NCBI GenBank assembly: GCA_013141055.1
Contig: JABFRS010000001.1
Location: 1,550,001-1,614,000, forward strand
Length of the DNA: 64,000 nucleotides
DNA from: Cyclobacteriaceae bacterium
GTDB lineage: Bacteria; Bacteroidota; Bacteroidia; Cytophagales; Cyclobacteriaceae
Direction of reading: 5' to 3'
In this document: positions 8,965 to 17,695 of the stretch, piece by piece
How positions within the stretch are numbered: the stretch's first letter is position 1
How the letters are laid out: each line of letters starts with the position of its first letter
The notes under the pieces: generated by a model
The model's database searches: none
Seen by the model: the letters and a program-made list of their open reading frames with translations, nothing else
Told to the model about the DNA's origin: nothing
Program-made: the position numbers and the translations under genes

Positions 8965-10020
8965 CTATACTCCTTCCTCAATATGGAATACTTTCTTGAG
9001 TCTATCCTGGCCTTTTCGATCCATCAGCATTAGCAAATAGTCACCACCATTGATAACCATATTGCCTTCCGGATTTTTATGCATGATTCGTTTGCCATTG
9101 GTAATTTTTACAATTCCAATAAGAACAACATTACATTGCTTTTTCAAATCAAAAAATGCTTTCTCGTAAGGCATGTTGATAAGTGGATTTGAACCCATGA
9201 TCAGGAATTCCTTCATATCGTACTCATGATCCTCATGCGCGAAAGCAATGATTTCTTCACTGAGTATAGCGACATCAGGTTCATAGATATAGCTGGCGAG
9301 AAGCTTGGAGGATATTTCATTCTTGGAAATCGCATAGGTGATGCCAGCATTCACGAAAGTGCTCTTAAGATTTCCATTATCAAGGGTTACCACATAATTC
9401 AGGTCACTGAAGTGCTTCTTTATGTTAATGATATAAACAAGCTTTTCAGTATCGTCATTCAGGTTGATGAAAACGACAGAAGCTTCCTTAAGATTTGATT
9501 TTTCAAGTAGTTCAAAATTATTGTAATCTGAGTACAGGATGTAAACTGTTTCCTGTTGATAGTATTCACGAATGATGTCAATGCTGGCGCGGTCTTTCGT
9601 AATAATCGCAACTTGCCGGCCGGCTGCCACCAAATGACTAATCACTGACTGGCCAAATTCATTCCATCCGATCATCACCACATGGTTTTTGAACTGCGTA
9701 CCATTGAGGCCGAGTTCTTTTTGTTCTTTCAATGTGCTCATAAAATTTGCGATCTGTCCAATAATAAAACCATATACACCCAAGCTTGACAACAGGAAAA
9801 CAAAGCCAATCATCCGGCCCCAGTAAGTTACCGGCAGAGCATCACCATATCCGACAGTAGTCAGTGTCTCCACCAGATACCACATTGCATCCTGAAGCGT
9901 ATTGATTTTGCTATCAGGCTCTCCTGATTCGAGATCTAATAATAATGTAATAAAAGAGCCGTAAACTACTACCAATAGAAGCACGGTAAGGATGGCCTTG
10001 CGATAATTCGGTTGCTTCAT
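8965..10020 (-). CDS. Two-transmembrane potassium channel with RCK (TrkA-N/TrkA-C) domains
   Basis: A protein of 351 residues. Transmembrane helices at about 8-29 and 68-92 flank a pore loop with the potassium selectivity filter TVGYGD (residues 55-60). A RCK/TrkA-N Rossmann domain follows from about 112, with the degenerate nucleotide loop IGWNEFGQSV. A TrkA-C domain occupies about 255-345. The protein is expected to conduct potassium across the inner membrane, gated by a nucleotide or ion bound to the RCK ring. It is transcribed alone, 51 bases downstream of the cytochrome gene's end on the same strand; the two need not form an operon. The family call is secure. Confidence 0.9.
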   Translation of the reverse strand: MKQPNYRKAILTVLLLVVVYGSFITLLLDLESGEPDSKINTLQDAMWYLVETLTTVGYGDALPVTYWGRMIGFVFLLSSLGVYGFIIGQIANFMSTLKEQKELGLNGTQFKNHVVMIGWNEFGQSVISHLVAAGRQVAIITKDRASIDIIREYYQQETVYILYSDYNNFELLEKSNLKEASVVFINLNDDTEKLVYIINIKKHFSDLNYVVTLDNGNLKSTFVNAGITYAISKNEISSKLLASYIYEPDVAILSEEIIAFAHEDHEYDMKEFLIMGSNPLINMPYEKAFFDLKKQCNVVLIGIVKITNGKRIMHKNPEGNMVINGGDYLLMLMDRKGQDRLKKVFHIEEGV

Positions 10021-10071
10021 AGGGGTTGCAAAGAATTCGAAAACTAAAGGAAAAGAGTTGAGAATACAAAA

Positions 10072-10488
10072 TTACTGAGCAGGACAGGCTTGAAGGGCGT
10101 TGGTAACTTGTTTTATTTCAATCATACCTTTTTCATGACCCCAGCTATTATAAATATATGTAGCGATTTCAGCTATTTCGAGTTCTGTTAACTCCGTAAC
10201 CCCAGGCATTGGTTGATGATAAGACTTGCCATTCACAATCATCTCTCCCGTTTTACCGTTCTTCATCATACATAGAACTTCATCGAAATTCTTATCCATA
10301 TAATCTGAAGGTGACAAAGGCGGATATACTAAACCAAGTCCTTTTCCATCCTTGTGATGACAATTGCTGCAGTTATTAAGATAGAGCTGCTCTCCCTCAA
10401 CAAAGTATTGTTTGAATTTAGAATCGGCATCGGAACACGAGGTGATAAACACTAAAAGCGTAAAGAAGAAAAGAATAGCAGATCTCAT
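10072..10488 (-). CDS. Monoheme cytochrome c lipoprotein
   Basis: A protein of 138 residues. A lipoprotein signal ends at ITSC (C18). The heme motif is C40-S-N-C-H44. M94 in HQPMPG is the likely second axial ligand. It overlaps the Sco1 gene by 4 bases (ATGA), so the two are translationally coupled. It resembles the cytochrome at 17696-18097: both share PPL.(K/P)SDYM and a VNGK.Y stretch. It probably carries electrons on the periplasmic side of the inner membrane. The paired Sco1-like protein suggests a copper-dependent oxidase as partner, but no oxidase subunit lies nearby. Confidence 0.85.
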   Translation of the reverse strand: MRSAILFFFTLLVFITSCSDADSKFKQYFVEGEQLYLNNCSNCHHKDGKGLGLVYPPLSPSDYMDKNFDEVLCMMKNGKTGEMIVNGKSYHQPMPGVTELTELEIAEIATYIYNSWGHEKGMIEIKQVTNALQACPAQ

Positions 10489-11099
10489 TCCTCGCGCAAT
10501 CTTTGAATGTCAACTACCAGGCGGTCAACATCATCTTCCTTTGTTCCATCATACTTTCCTCTGATCCTGCCCTTCTTGTCAATCAAAAGAAAAGCTCCGC
10601 TATGAATAAATCCATCCGGAACTGTCTTGTCTTCCATTGCTGTTGCGAAATAGCTGGTCTGGGCAACTTTATAAATTGAATCCTTAACACCTGTGACAAA
10701 ATGCCAGCGATTACTTTCCACTCCAAGTCTTCCCGCAAAGTCGCGTAGCAGCGCCACTGTATCGTATTCCGGATCAATGGTATGTGACAGAATTAAAACA
10801 TCCGGCATTTTCTCCGTTGCCTCATAAACCCTTAACATCTGCGTTTTCATGATCGGACAAATCGTGCGGCAGGTGGTGAAGAAAAAATCAGCAACGTATA
10901 TCTTATCCCTGAATGTGTCATTTGTGATCACATTGCTATCCTGATCAGTAAAACTAAACGGCGCAATTTTATGATACACGGTATCCGTTCCCTCCACTAT
11001 CCTTTCGCCAAAAATAGGAAGCGCTTCTTTTTTCTGACCACAAGCCAGAAGTAAAAAGCCAAACATCAAAAACTGGGCACTATTTAAAAATAATTTCAT
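10485..11099 (-). CDS. Sco1/SenC-family copper-binding/thioredoxin-like lipoprotein
   Basis: A protein of 204 residues. A lipobox LLLAC puts the lipidated cysteine at C20. The thioredoxin-like fold carries the copper motif C77-R-T-I-C81 and the third ligand H166 in GFIHSGAF, as in Sco1/SenC proteins that deliver copper to the CuA centre of cytochrome oxidase or guard against oxidative stress. It overlaps the upstream MOSC gene by 20 bases and the downstream cytochrome gene by 4 bases, so the three form one tight operon. All three copper ligands are present, so it should be functional. Confidence 0.9.
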   Translation of the reverse strand: MKLFLNSAQFLMFGFLLLACGQKKEALPIFGERIVEGTDTVYHKIAPFSFTDQDSNVITNDTFRDKIYVADFFFTTCRTICPIMKTQMLRVYEATEKMPDVLILSHTIDPEYDTVALLRDFAGRLGVESNRWHFVTGVKDSIYKVAQTSYFATAMEDKTVPDGFIHSGAFLLIDKKGRIRGKYDGTKEDDVDRLVVDIQRLREE

Positions 11100-11877
11100 C
11101 TCCCTCTTTTATTTCATTTTGATCAACCGGAACACTATTCAATCCAAAATATATTTTACTGTCTCTTTTGCGATAGTTGGAAAGTGTCAGCAAAGGTTCT
11201 CTCCCCTTCTCAGCAGTGTCCTGATTGATGGTTGTAAGAATGCATCTTGCGCATGGCTTGATTCCTACAAACCGATTACTACCTACTGTAAAATCTTTCC
11301 ATTGATCCTCTTCGAAAGCTTCTCCCCCGGTAAAGACCAGGTTGGGACGAAAACGATTCATCGGAACAGGGTCTTCCAAACGCTCATTGAGATCATTCAA
11401 TGAAGATTGCCCCACAACGAGCAGTGGATAAGCATCGGCAAGACTTACCTGCTCATTATTTACTCTGAACTTCTCATCAATAAGCCGCTGATTCTCCTCC
11501 GGAAAAAAAACCAATTTGCAATTCAGTCCCAGGCGCTCAGAAAACCATCGGCTTGATTCTTCACTCACTTCAAAAGCCTTCATCCGATCATCCCAAACCT
11601 GAACATCCAACGGGGTATCTATTACCTGATGATGGAGTGGCAGGATATGAGAATCTGTTTTGAATTGAATTTTAAATCCGTTCTCAACAAAAGACAACTT
11701 GAATAGTGCCATACTATGGCAAATTCTTTGTGTCATGAACATATTATTTTCATCCACAAGCATCCATCTTCGGTCATATCGAAGACCTTTTCCCATTACC
11801 TGAGAGGATTTCAACCTGATTCCACCCAGCGATTTCACGGGGTAAATCCATATTTCCGTAAGAATGCGTTTATTCAT
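11080..11877 (-). CDS. MOSC-domain protein (YcbX/mARC-like)
   Basis: A protein of 265 residues with an N-terminal MOSC beta-barrel domain (about 3-115, beginning LTEIWIYPVKSLGG) and a C-terminal MOSC domain (about 125-265). The segment GIKPCARCILTTINQDT contains the cysteine that ligates molybdenum in the YcbX and mARC proteins, which reduce N-hydroxylated compounds. No ferredoxin domain is attached, unlike E. coli YcbX, so electrons must come from a separate partner. It is the first gene of a three-gene operon with Sco1 and cytochrome c, divergent from a Crp-family regulator. A MocA-like protein and a molybdenum hydroxylase lie 3-9 kb downstream, which fits an active molybdenum cofactor pool. 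Confidence 0.85.
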   Translation of the reverse strand: MNKRILTEIWIYPVKSLGGIRLKSSQVMGKGLRYDRRWMLVDENNMFMTQRICHSMALFKLSFVENGFKIQFKTDSHILPLHHQVIDTPLDVQVWDDRMKAFEVSEESSRWFSERLGLNCKLVFFPEENQRLIDEKFRVNNEQVSLADAYPLLVVGQSSLNDLNERLEDPVPMNRFRPNLVFTGGEAFEEDQWKDFTVGSNRFVGIKPCARCILTTINQDTAEKGREPLLTLSNYRKRDSKIYFGLNSVPVDQNEIKEGDEIIFK

Positions 11878-11889
11878 GAAACAAAACCT

Positions 11890-11910
11890 GTTGTAAAGTC
11901 TTTATACAAC
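11890..11910. promoter_or_regulatory. Candidate operator between the MOSC operon and the Crp-family gene
   Basis: GTTGTA (11890-11895) and TACAAC (11905-11910) form an inverted repeat with a 9-nt spacer in the 74-base divergent region. It may be bound by the neighbouring Crp-family regulator; only the symmetry and the position support this. Confidence 0.35.
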
Positions 11911-11951
11911 AAAGATCAGAATTAACTTTAGAGAAAGAAAGAATTTAAGGA

Positions 11952-12632
11952 ATGGGTAAGGAATCAGCACTCTGGTATTTTGAAAGCGTCGACCTTTACG
12001 ACGTGCTGTGTCCGCATAAAGTGAAAGTGATGGGCGATAAGCACACTTTTCACTTCTTCAAGAAAGATGAATTCATCTATTTCCCTGATGAGGTGGCAAC
12101 ACACATCTATATGATCGCTGAGGGACGTGTGCGCATTGGACATTATCTTGAAGATGGGAAGGAAGTAATCAATGCCATTCTTTCTACGGGAGAGATCTTT
12201 GGCGAACTCGCATTGGCTGGCGAAGAAAGACGTCGCGACTTTGCCCAATCCATGGATGATAAAACTTCAGTTTGCCCATTGAGCATCGAAGATCTCAAAG
12301 CACTGATGTATGGAAATCAGGAACTAAGTTTCAAAATGCTGAAGCTTGTGGGGTTGAGATTGATCAAGCTTGAGCGAAAACTGGAATTACTTGTCTTTAA
12401 AGATGCACGCACGCGCATTATTGAATTCCTGAAAGACACCGCCTCCTGGAAAGGCAGGAAAGTCGGATTTGAAACATTGATTCCTACCCGGCTTACACAT
12501 AAAGATATCGCATCACTGACCGGAACTTCCCGTCAGACTGTAACCACAATTCTAAATGAGCTGAAAGATCAAAACCTGATCAACTTTGACAGAAGAAGGA
12601 TCTTAATACGCGACCTTGGATCTCTAAAATAG
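11952..12632 (+). CDS. Crp/Fnr-family transcriptional regulator
   Basis: A protein of 226 residues. A cyclic-nucleotide-binding-type beta roll (about 30-130, with GEIFGELALAGEERR) is followed by a dimerization helix and a winged helix-turn-helix (about 165-222, LTHKDIASLTGTSRQTVTTILNELKD). It lacks the N-terminal cysteine cluster of true FNR, so a [4Fe-4S] oxygen sensor is unlikely. The beta roll keeps the GE.FGELAL motif typical of nucleotide binding, but the arginine-serine signature of CRP is not clearly present. It is divergent from the MOSC/Sco1/cytochrome operon, which is the obvious target. An imperfect palindrome lies between them. Confidence 0.88.
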   Translation: MGKESALWYFESVDLYDVLCPHKVKVMGDKHTFHFFKKDEFIYFPDEVATHIYMIAEGRVRIGHYLEDGKEVINAILSTGEIFGELALAGEERRRDFAQSMDDKTSVCPLSIEDLKALMYGNQELSFKMLKLVGLRLIKLERKLELLVFKDARTRIIEFLKDTASWKGRKVGFETLIPTRLTHKDIASLTGTSRQTVTTILNELKDQNLINFDRRRILIRDLGSLK

Positions 12633-12639
12633 AGAGATC
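12619..12639. terminator. Weak hairpin between converging genes
   Basis: GATCTCT (12619-12625) and AGAGATC (12633-12639) are perfect 7-bp arms around AAAATAG. The hairpin spans the stop codon of the Crp-family gene and the 7-bp gap before the converging phosphorylase gene. There is no T tract, so termination is uncertain. Confidence 0.3.
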
Positions 12640-14283
12640 TTAATACATCTTCTCATAGTATTCCTCTGCCATGCGATTTGAATCAAACTCCGGAATAACT
12701 TCTTTCCAGCTTTGACGAAGAATCTTATACCATTTGTCAGGCTTATCGTAATACATTGGAATGATTTCATTTTCCAGAACATCATACATCCGCTCCGCCT
12801 CAATCACATCCTGTTGAATTTCCGGCAAGGCGCGATCGGCAGCATCAATAGAAAAGCAATTCTTTCCATGCTTGGCAAATTCCGGAACCCAACCATCAGG
12901 AATGGAAAAATTAATGCTTCCGTTCATAGCCGCTGTCATTCCTGAAGTGCCTGATGCTTCACGGTAAAGCTTCGGATTGTTCAACCATATATCAGAGCCT
13001 CTCTTTAATAATGCAGACAAGCCAAGTTCATACCCAGTTAATATTGTGCAGTTAGGAAGCGCCTTCGTTTTCCAGTAAATGTCATTGAATATTTCAATCG
13101 ATCCCGTATCACCCGGATAAGGTTTTCCTGCCCAGATGATCTGAACCGGTTGAGATGTGTTATTAACTATCTTGAGAAAGCGATCCAGGTCTTTCATTAA
13201 AAGGTTAGCTCTTTTATACCCAGCAAACCTTCTTGCCCATACAATCGTCAGAACATTTTCATCAAATCTTTTTCCGGATTGATTAGCCACTACTTCAAAC
13301 AAGCGACGCTTCATCTCCTTCTTACGCTTGGTTACTGCATCAATTGAATCTTTCTCTAATGCACCTTCAAGCTTCTTATCTTTCCAATAAGTATGATTCT
13401 GAGCATTCGTAACTGCTTTGATCTCGCAGATATTTGAAAAATCCTTCCACATATCGCGGGATACCTGTCCATGCAATTGCGATACACCATTGGCAACTTT
13501 CGCCATGCGAAGCGCCGCAAGTGTATAGTTAAGCACTTTACTCTCAGGCTCAATCAGTGTCATGTAATCCTCTTTCGAAACGCCATCAAAGAAACTCATG
13601 CCTTCCAAAACGGTAACCGCATGCTCTTCATTGCCGGCAACTTCGGGTGTGTGCGTCGTGAATACAACACGTTTCTTTACTTCGTTAATGTCTTTATACT
13701 TATTCCATAGATGAAAACATAATGGCAACGCATGTCCTTCATTCATGTGATAGATCTCTGTTTCACGACCCAGGATGTCCAGCAACTTTGCTCCACCGTA
13801 TCCCAAAAGATTAGATTGAGCAATACGCGAACTTTCATGAGGATCGTACAATCGTTCTGTAATGGTTTGAGCAAGGTGATCGTTTTCAGGTAAATCTGTT
13901 GTTAATAAAAACAGCGGTGCAGTATTGAATACCTCGGGTTTGAGCAACATGGCTTTTACATGAACAACGTGCTCATGTATAGTGATCGGAAATACAATGC
14001 CGGTATCAACTAAGAAAGAATAGTTCTTTTCAATGAAGCTTGCCTTCATAGTACCATCGCGATTTCTTTCCTGATCGTAGTATCCATACTTCCACAGGAT
14101 CCCGATGCCGATGAAATTTTGCTTCAGCTCAAATGCACTGCGCATGTGTGAGCCCGCAAGGAAGCCAAGTCCTCCACTATAGATTTTCAGTGACTGATCG
14201 ATGGCAAACTCCATCGAGAAATAGGCAACCGGTTTTGAGAATTTTTTATCAAACGCGTAAGGAAACAGTTCACTAAGATTCAT
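12640..14283 (-). CDS. Alpha-glucan phosphorylase-like protein (GT35, short form) lacking the PLP lysine
   Basis: A protein of 547 residues, much shorter than the 800-odd residues of classical glycogen phosphorylase and lacking its N-terminal regulatory region. Family features are clear: VAYFSMEFAI, YSGGLGFLAGSHMRSA, YHMNEGHA, WARRFAGYKRANLL, and REASGTSGM near the C-terminus. In GT35 enzymes the residue after GxxM is the lysine that forms the Schiff base with PLP (K680 in rabbit muscle enzyme). Here it is T450 (codon ACA, complement of 12934-12936). The protein may be a noncatalytic glucan-binding homologue, may use another lysine, or may belong to a subfamily with changed chemistry. It sits in the same region as a GT3 glycogen synthase. 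The family is certain; the activity is not. Confidence 0.8.
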   Translation of the reverse strand: MNLSELFPYAFDKKFSKPVAYFSMEFAIDQSLKIYSGGLGFLAGSHMRSAFELKQNFIGIGILWKYGYYDQERNRDGTMKASFIEKNYSFLVDTGIVFPITIHEHVVHVKAMLLKPEVFNTAPLFLLTTDLPENDHLAQTITERLYDPHESSRIAQSNLLGYGGAKLLDILGRETEIYHMNEGHALPLCFHLWNKYKDINEVKKRVVFTTHTPEVAGNEEHAVTVLEGMSFFDGVSKEDYMTLIEPESKVLNYTLAALRMAKVANGVSQLHGQVSRDMWKDFSNICEIKAVTNAQNHTYWKDKKLEGALEKDSIDAVTKRKKEMKRRLFEVVANQSGKRFDENVLTIVWARRFAGYKRANLLMKDLDRFLKIVNNTSQPVQIIWAGKPYPGDTGSIEIFNDIYWKTKALPNCTILTGYELGLSALLKRGSDIWLNNPKLYREASGTSGMTAAMNGSINFSIPDGWVPEFAKHGKNCFSIDAADRALPEIQQDVIEAERMYDVLENEIIPMYYDKPDKWYKILRQSWKEVIPEFDSNRMAEEYYEKMY

Positions 14284-14400
14284 GGGGTATTTTAAAAGGC
14301 TGCCAAACTAGTAAAACCACAGTAAAGTAGGCGACTCAATTATTATACGAATTTAAAAAGTAGAAATGCAATCGTTTGAAATATGATGAATGGTATTTTT

Positions 14401-14814
14401 TTACAAGTATTTCATTGTGATTATGACCGTTTTTTTCAATGGCATCACCACTTTTGCTTTTTCAAAAGATGGTGGCCCGAACTTTCCCATCGCATCATTG
14501 GAAAATCCAAAACCCTCTTTCGGAATTCCAATAAGATTGGCATTAAGCTTTCCATCACCGTTTTCATCATGAAAAACAGAAACCGCATAGTCTCCGGCAG
14601 GAATATTTTTAAAGACAACTTTCATATTGCCCTCTGCCGCCTTTGGGGTATTTCCCTTCCATATCTCCTTTGTAAAAGTCTTTTCGCTGTTGAATAATCC
14701 TACCATCAATACACCTTTCGAATTTTTAACATTCTTAATCTCAACTTCCAAATCCTGCGCAAACATCAAATGTATATTTAGAAAGAGTCCAAAGAGTACA
14801 AGGATATGGTTCAT
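14401..14814 (-). CDS. Secreted DUF2141-family protein
   Basis: A protein of 137 residues, taking ATG at 14814; an in-frame TTG at 14823 would add three residues. A signal peptide ends near AQ (residue 19). The rest is one beta-sandwich-type domain with the DUF2141 pattern: KGVLMVGLFNSEKTF, FKNIPAGDYAVSVFHDENGDGKLN and GFGFSNDAMGKFGPPSFE. The DENGDGKLN stretch looks like an EF-hand-like calcium loop. Function of the family is unknown. It stands alone between the phosphorylase-like gene and the molybdenum hydroxylase operon, on the opposite strand to the latter. Confidence 0.8.
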   Translation of the reverse strand: MNHILVLFGLFLNIHLMFAQDLEVEIKNVKNSKGVLMVGLFNSEKTFTKEIWKGNTPKAAEGNMKVVFKNIPAGDYAVSVFHDENGDGKLNANLIGIPKEGFGFSNDAMGKFGPPSFEKAKVVMPLKKTVIITMKYL

Positions 14815-14965
14815 TTGTTCCAATTTATGGTGTCTGGGAGGTTTTGATACAACAGGGTTAATACATTTATTATGCCATCCATGTCAAGTGATCAGTTAAC
14901 AAGCCATTAACAAGTTTTTTGGCGCCTGATTGATTATTTTTAGTATCCTTTTTTAACTATTTAAC

Positions 14966-15445
14966 ATGGCTTCTTTAAATCTAAAAATCAACAACAAAGC
15001 TTACACAATTGATGCCGATCCCAAGATGCCTTTGCTCTGGGCGATCCGCGATGTTGTAGGACTTACCGGCACCAAGTACGGATGTGGCATTGCTCAATGT
15101 GGCGCCTGCACCGTTCATCTTGAGGGGAAACCAATTCGATCCTGTTCAATTCCCGTTTCTGTCGCAGCAAATAAAAACATTACAACTATTGAAGGCATAT
15201 CGGAAGACAATTCACATCCGGTTCAGGTGGCCTGGATTCAGGAGCAGGTTCCTCAATGTGGTTATTGTCAAAGCGGTCAGATCATGGCTGCTTCTGCTTT
15301 GTTAAAAGGCAACGCCAATCCAACTGACAAAGACATTGATACAGCCATGCAAGGTCATATCTGCAGATGCGGAACATATCCGCGCATTCGTAAAGCCATT
15401 AAAACTGCTTCTGTTCTGATGTCACAAAAAGCCTCCGCTAAATAA
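14966..15445 (+). CDS. [2Fe-2S] subunit of a molybdenum hydroxylase (isoquinoline 1-oxidoreductase alpha-like)
   Basis: A protein of 159 residues. An N-terminal plant-ferredoxin-type domain holds one [2Fe-2S] cluster with C40, C45, C48 and C60. The C-terminal four-helix domain holds a second with C98, C101, C133 and C135 (CGYC and CRC). This is the small subunit of the xanthine dehydrogenase/IorAB superfamily. It passes electrons from the molybdenum site to an acceptor. There is no signal peptide; it is expected to cross the membrane as a passenger of the Tat-targeted large subunit, whose gene starts 11 bases later. No FAD subunit is encoded nearby, so a cytochrome is the likely electron acceptor. 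Confidence 0.92.
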   Translation: MASLNLKINNKAYTIDADPKMPLLWAIRDVVGLTGTKYGCGIAQCGACTVHLEGKPIRSCSIPVSVAANKNITTIEGISEDNSHPVQVAWIQEQVPQCGYCQSGQIMAASALLKGNANPTDKDIDTAMQGHICRCGTYPRIRKAIKTASVLMSQKASAK

Positions 15446-15456
15446 AGAGATTCATT

Positions 15457-17625
15457 ATGGAAACCATTAATAAAAATTTATCGCGCAGAAATTTCATCAA
15501 GCTCGGAGGTCTTTCTGGTGCGGCGTTGACGCTGGGACTTTATTTCCCTGCTTCAGGAAAAGATACTGTTGGAATTATTACCCCTGAATCTGAGGAAAAT
15601 CTGGGAATCGATCTTAATGCATGGATAAGCATTGATACAACGGGTAAAGTTACAATCACCAACCATCGTGCGGAGATGGGACAAGGATCTTTTCAATCGG
15701 TACCACAGATCATTGCAGAAGAACTGGAAGTGGATCTGAACAAAGTTCATATCATTTTTGCCCAGGGTAATAACAAGAAATATGGAAGCCAGGTCACTGG
15801 AGGTAGCTCAACGATTCGTGGCAACTATCAAAAACTATTAAGGCTCAGTGCTACGGCACGTGAGATGCTGATCGAAGCTGCTTCCAAAAAGTGGGGTGTA
15901 GCAAAATCAGAATGTTATGCCGAGAACGGATTTGTCATTCATAAACCAAGCGGCAAAAAATTCGGATATGGCGAACTGGTAGAAGAAGCTTCAAAGCTTG
16001 AACCGCCAAAAGAGATAGCATTAAAGGATCCAAAGAATTATAAAATATTGAGGAAGTCCATGCCGCGTCAGGATACTCCTCTCAAAACCAATGGCACCGC
16101 CATTTTCGGACTGGATAAAAAACTACCGGGTATGCTGTATGCTATGGTAGAGCGTAATCCGCGCTTCGTTGGGAAGGTGAAAAGTTTTGACGATACGGAA
16201 ACGAAAAAAGTCCCTGGTGTTAAACATGTTTTTAAAGTAACACGCGACACATTCGGAAATATGTTTGAAGGTGTGGCGGTAGTAGCGGATAATACATGGG
16301 CCGCGATGCAAGGACGTAAAGTGCTGAAGGTAGAATGGGATGATTCCGGATTCACCTATCACAGCACCGAGCAGCTTTACACAAAGATGAAAGAGCAGCT
16401 GAAGGGTGATGTCATCTCTTTCAAAACAAAGGGCAATTTCAATGCTGCTTTCACGAAAGCAGAAAAAAAACTGGAAGCTCTTTATGAAACACCGTACGAA
16501 TCGCACAGCTGTATGGAGCCGCTGAATTGCATTGCTAATGTAACAGCAGATGCATGCGAAATATGGGGACCAATCCAGGCACCCGATTGGGTTCAGGGAA
16601 ATCTGGCAGGTGCATTAAAATTACCGATGGATAAAGTTGTAGTTAATATGACTTTTCTTGGAGGTGGCTTTGGTCGCAAAGCTTTTACTGATTATCCATT
16701 TGAAGCAGCCATGATCTCAAAAGAGATCAAAGGACCAGTTCAGGTTATCTGGAGCCGTGAAGATGATACAACACTTGGACCTTTTCGTCCTGGAATGGTG
16801 TATCAATGCAAAGGAGCATTAAGCAAAGGTGGATCGATCGCAGCATTTGAGACGAAGATGGCCGGACAGAACATGAGTACACAAAATCCCAACGCTGATA
16901 AGTCCAATTACAACAACAGCACAACAGAAGGTTTGCTTGAGCCATACTTTGACTCAATTCCTCATTACAGTTTTGGAGATACTCCACTTGAATCGCCTAT
17001 ACCCGTTATGTGGTGGAGATCTGTTTACGCTTCAACAAATGCTTTTGCTTTGGAAAGTTTCCTGGATGAAATGGCATTGGCAGCCGGAAAAGATCCAATG
17101 GATTTCCGCAAGCAACATGCTGGCGAACCCCGTTATCAGGATCTGATCAAAAAGCTGGAAGAAGTAAGCGGTTGGAAAAAACGTGGAAAGAATGAAGGTT
17201 ATGGAGTAGCCATCACGGAGTGTTTTACCAGCATTGTAGGTGAGGTCGTTAAAGTTTCGAAAAAGGCTGACGGCAAAGTAAAGATTGATAAAGTCTGGGC
17301 GGTGATGGATTGCGGCTGGTATGTCAATCCCGATATCATCCGCGCGCAGGTGGAAGGAAGCATCGTCATGGCATTAGGTGCTGCCGTAAAACACGCTACG
17401 CACTTCGTTGACGGAAAAGCTGTTGAGAAAAATTTCAACACTTATCAGATGCCCCGCATCACTGACATTCCCGAAATTGAAGTTCATATAATGGACAATG
17501 ACGAGAAAGCAGGCGGTGTAGGTGAGCCAGGATTGCCACCTTTTACTCCCGCGCTCACAAATGCCATCTGTGACCTGACAGGAAAAAGAATCAGAGTGCT
17601 TCCTTTTAATCTGGAAGATATTTAA
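15457..17625 (+). CDS. Molybdopterin-binding large subunit of an IorB-like periplasmic hydroxylase
   Basis: A protein of 722 residues. The N-terminus carries a Tat signal (SRRNFIKLGGLSGAALTLG, about 9-27). The fold is that of aldehyde oxidase/xanthine dehydrogenase large chains in the IorB arrangement. Visible features are GQGSFQSVPQIIAEEL, the cofactor-binding GGGFGRKAF, and the C-terminal GVGEPGLPPFTPA, where E690 is the expected catalytic glutamate. The enzyme would hydroxylate a heteroaromatic or aldehyde substrate with water-derived oxygen in the periplasm. IorB-type enzymes often use molybdopterin cytosine dinucleotide, which fits the MocA-like gene at 20646-21221. A 12-bp hairpin separates this gene from the cytochrome gene. 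The exact substrate is unknown. Confidence 0.9.
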   Translation: METINKNLSRRNFIKLGGLSGAALTLGLYFPASGKDTVGIITPESEENLGIDLNAWISIDTTGKVTITNHRAEMGQGSFQSVPQIIAEELEVDLNKVHIIFAQGNNKKYGSQVTGGSSTIRGNYQKLLRLSATAREMLIEAASKKWGVAKSECYAENGFVIHKPSGKKFGYGELVEEASKLEPPKEIALKDPKNYKILRKSMPRQDTPLKTNGTAIFGLDKKLPGMLYAMVERNPRFVGKVKSFDDTETKKVPGVKHVFKVTRDTFGNMFEGVAVVADNTWAAMQGRKVLKVEWDDSGFTYHSTEQLYTKMKEQLKGDVISFKTKGNFNAAFTKAEKKLEALYETPYESHSCMEPLNCIANVTADACEIWGPIQAPDWVQGNLAGALKLPMDKVVVNMTFLGGGFGRKAFTDYPFEAAMISKEIKGPVQVIWSREDDTTLGPFRPGMVYQCKGALSKGGSIAAFETKMAGQNMSTQNPNADKSNYNNSTTEGLLEPYFDSIPHYSFGDTPLESPIPVMWWRSVYASTNAFALESFLDEMALAAGKDPMDFRKQHAGEPRYQDLIKKLEEVSGWKKRGKNEGYGVAITECFTSIVGEVVKVSKKADGKVKIDKVWAVMDCGWYVNPDIIRAQVEGSIVMALGAAVKHATHFVDGKAVEKNFNTYQMPRITDIPEIEVHIMDNDEKAGGVGEPGLPPFTPALTNAICDLTGKRIRVLPFNLEDI

Positions 17626-17638
17626 GTTTAGGAAGTCC

Positions 17639-17678
17639 AGTGTTGAAGTGCCACCTGAAGGTTAAGCACTTCAACACT
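17639..17678 (+). repeat. Long-arm hairpin between hydroxylase and cytochrome genes
   Basis: AGTGTTGAAGTG (17639-17650) and CACTTCAACACT (17667-17678) are perfect 12-bp arms with a 16-nt loop. No T tract follows, so it is probably an mRNA-stabilizing or processing hairpin inside the operon rather than a terminator. Confidence 0.55.
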
Positions 17679-17695
17679 AACTTATTCCCTTTCTC

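Noticed and set aside
11952-12632. FNR-type oxygen sensing by the Crp-family protein
   Set aside because: The N-terminal cysteine cluster needed for a [4Fe-4S] sensor is missing; only isolated cysteines occur.
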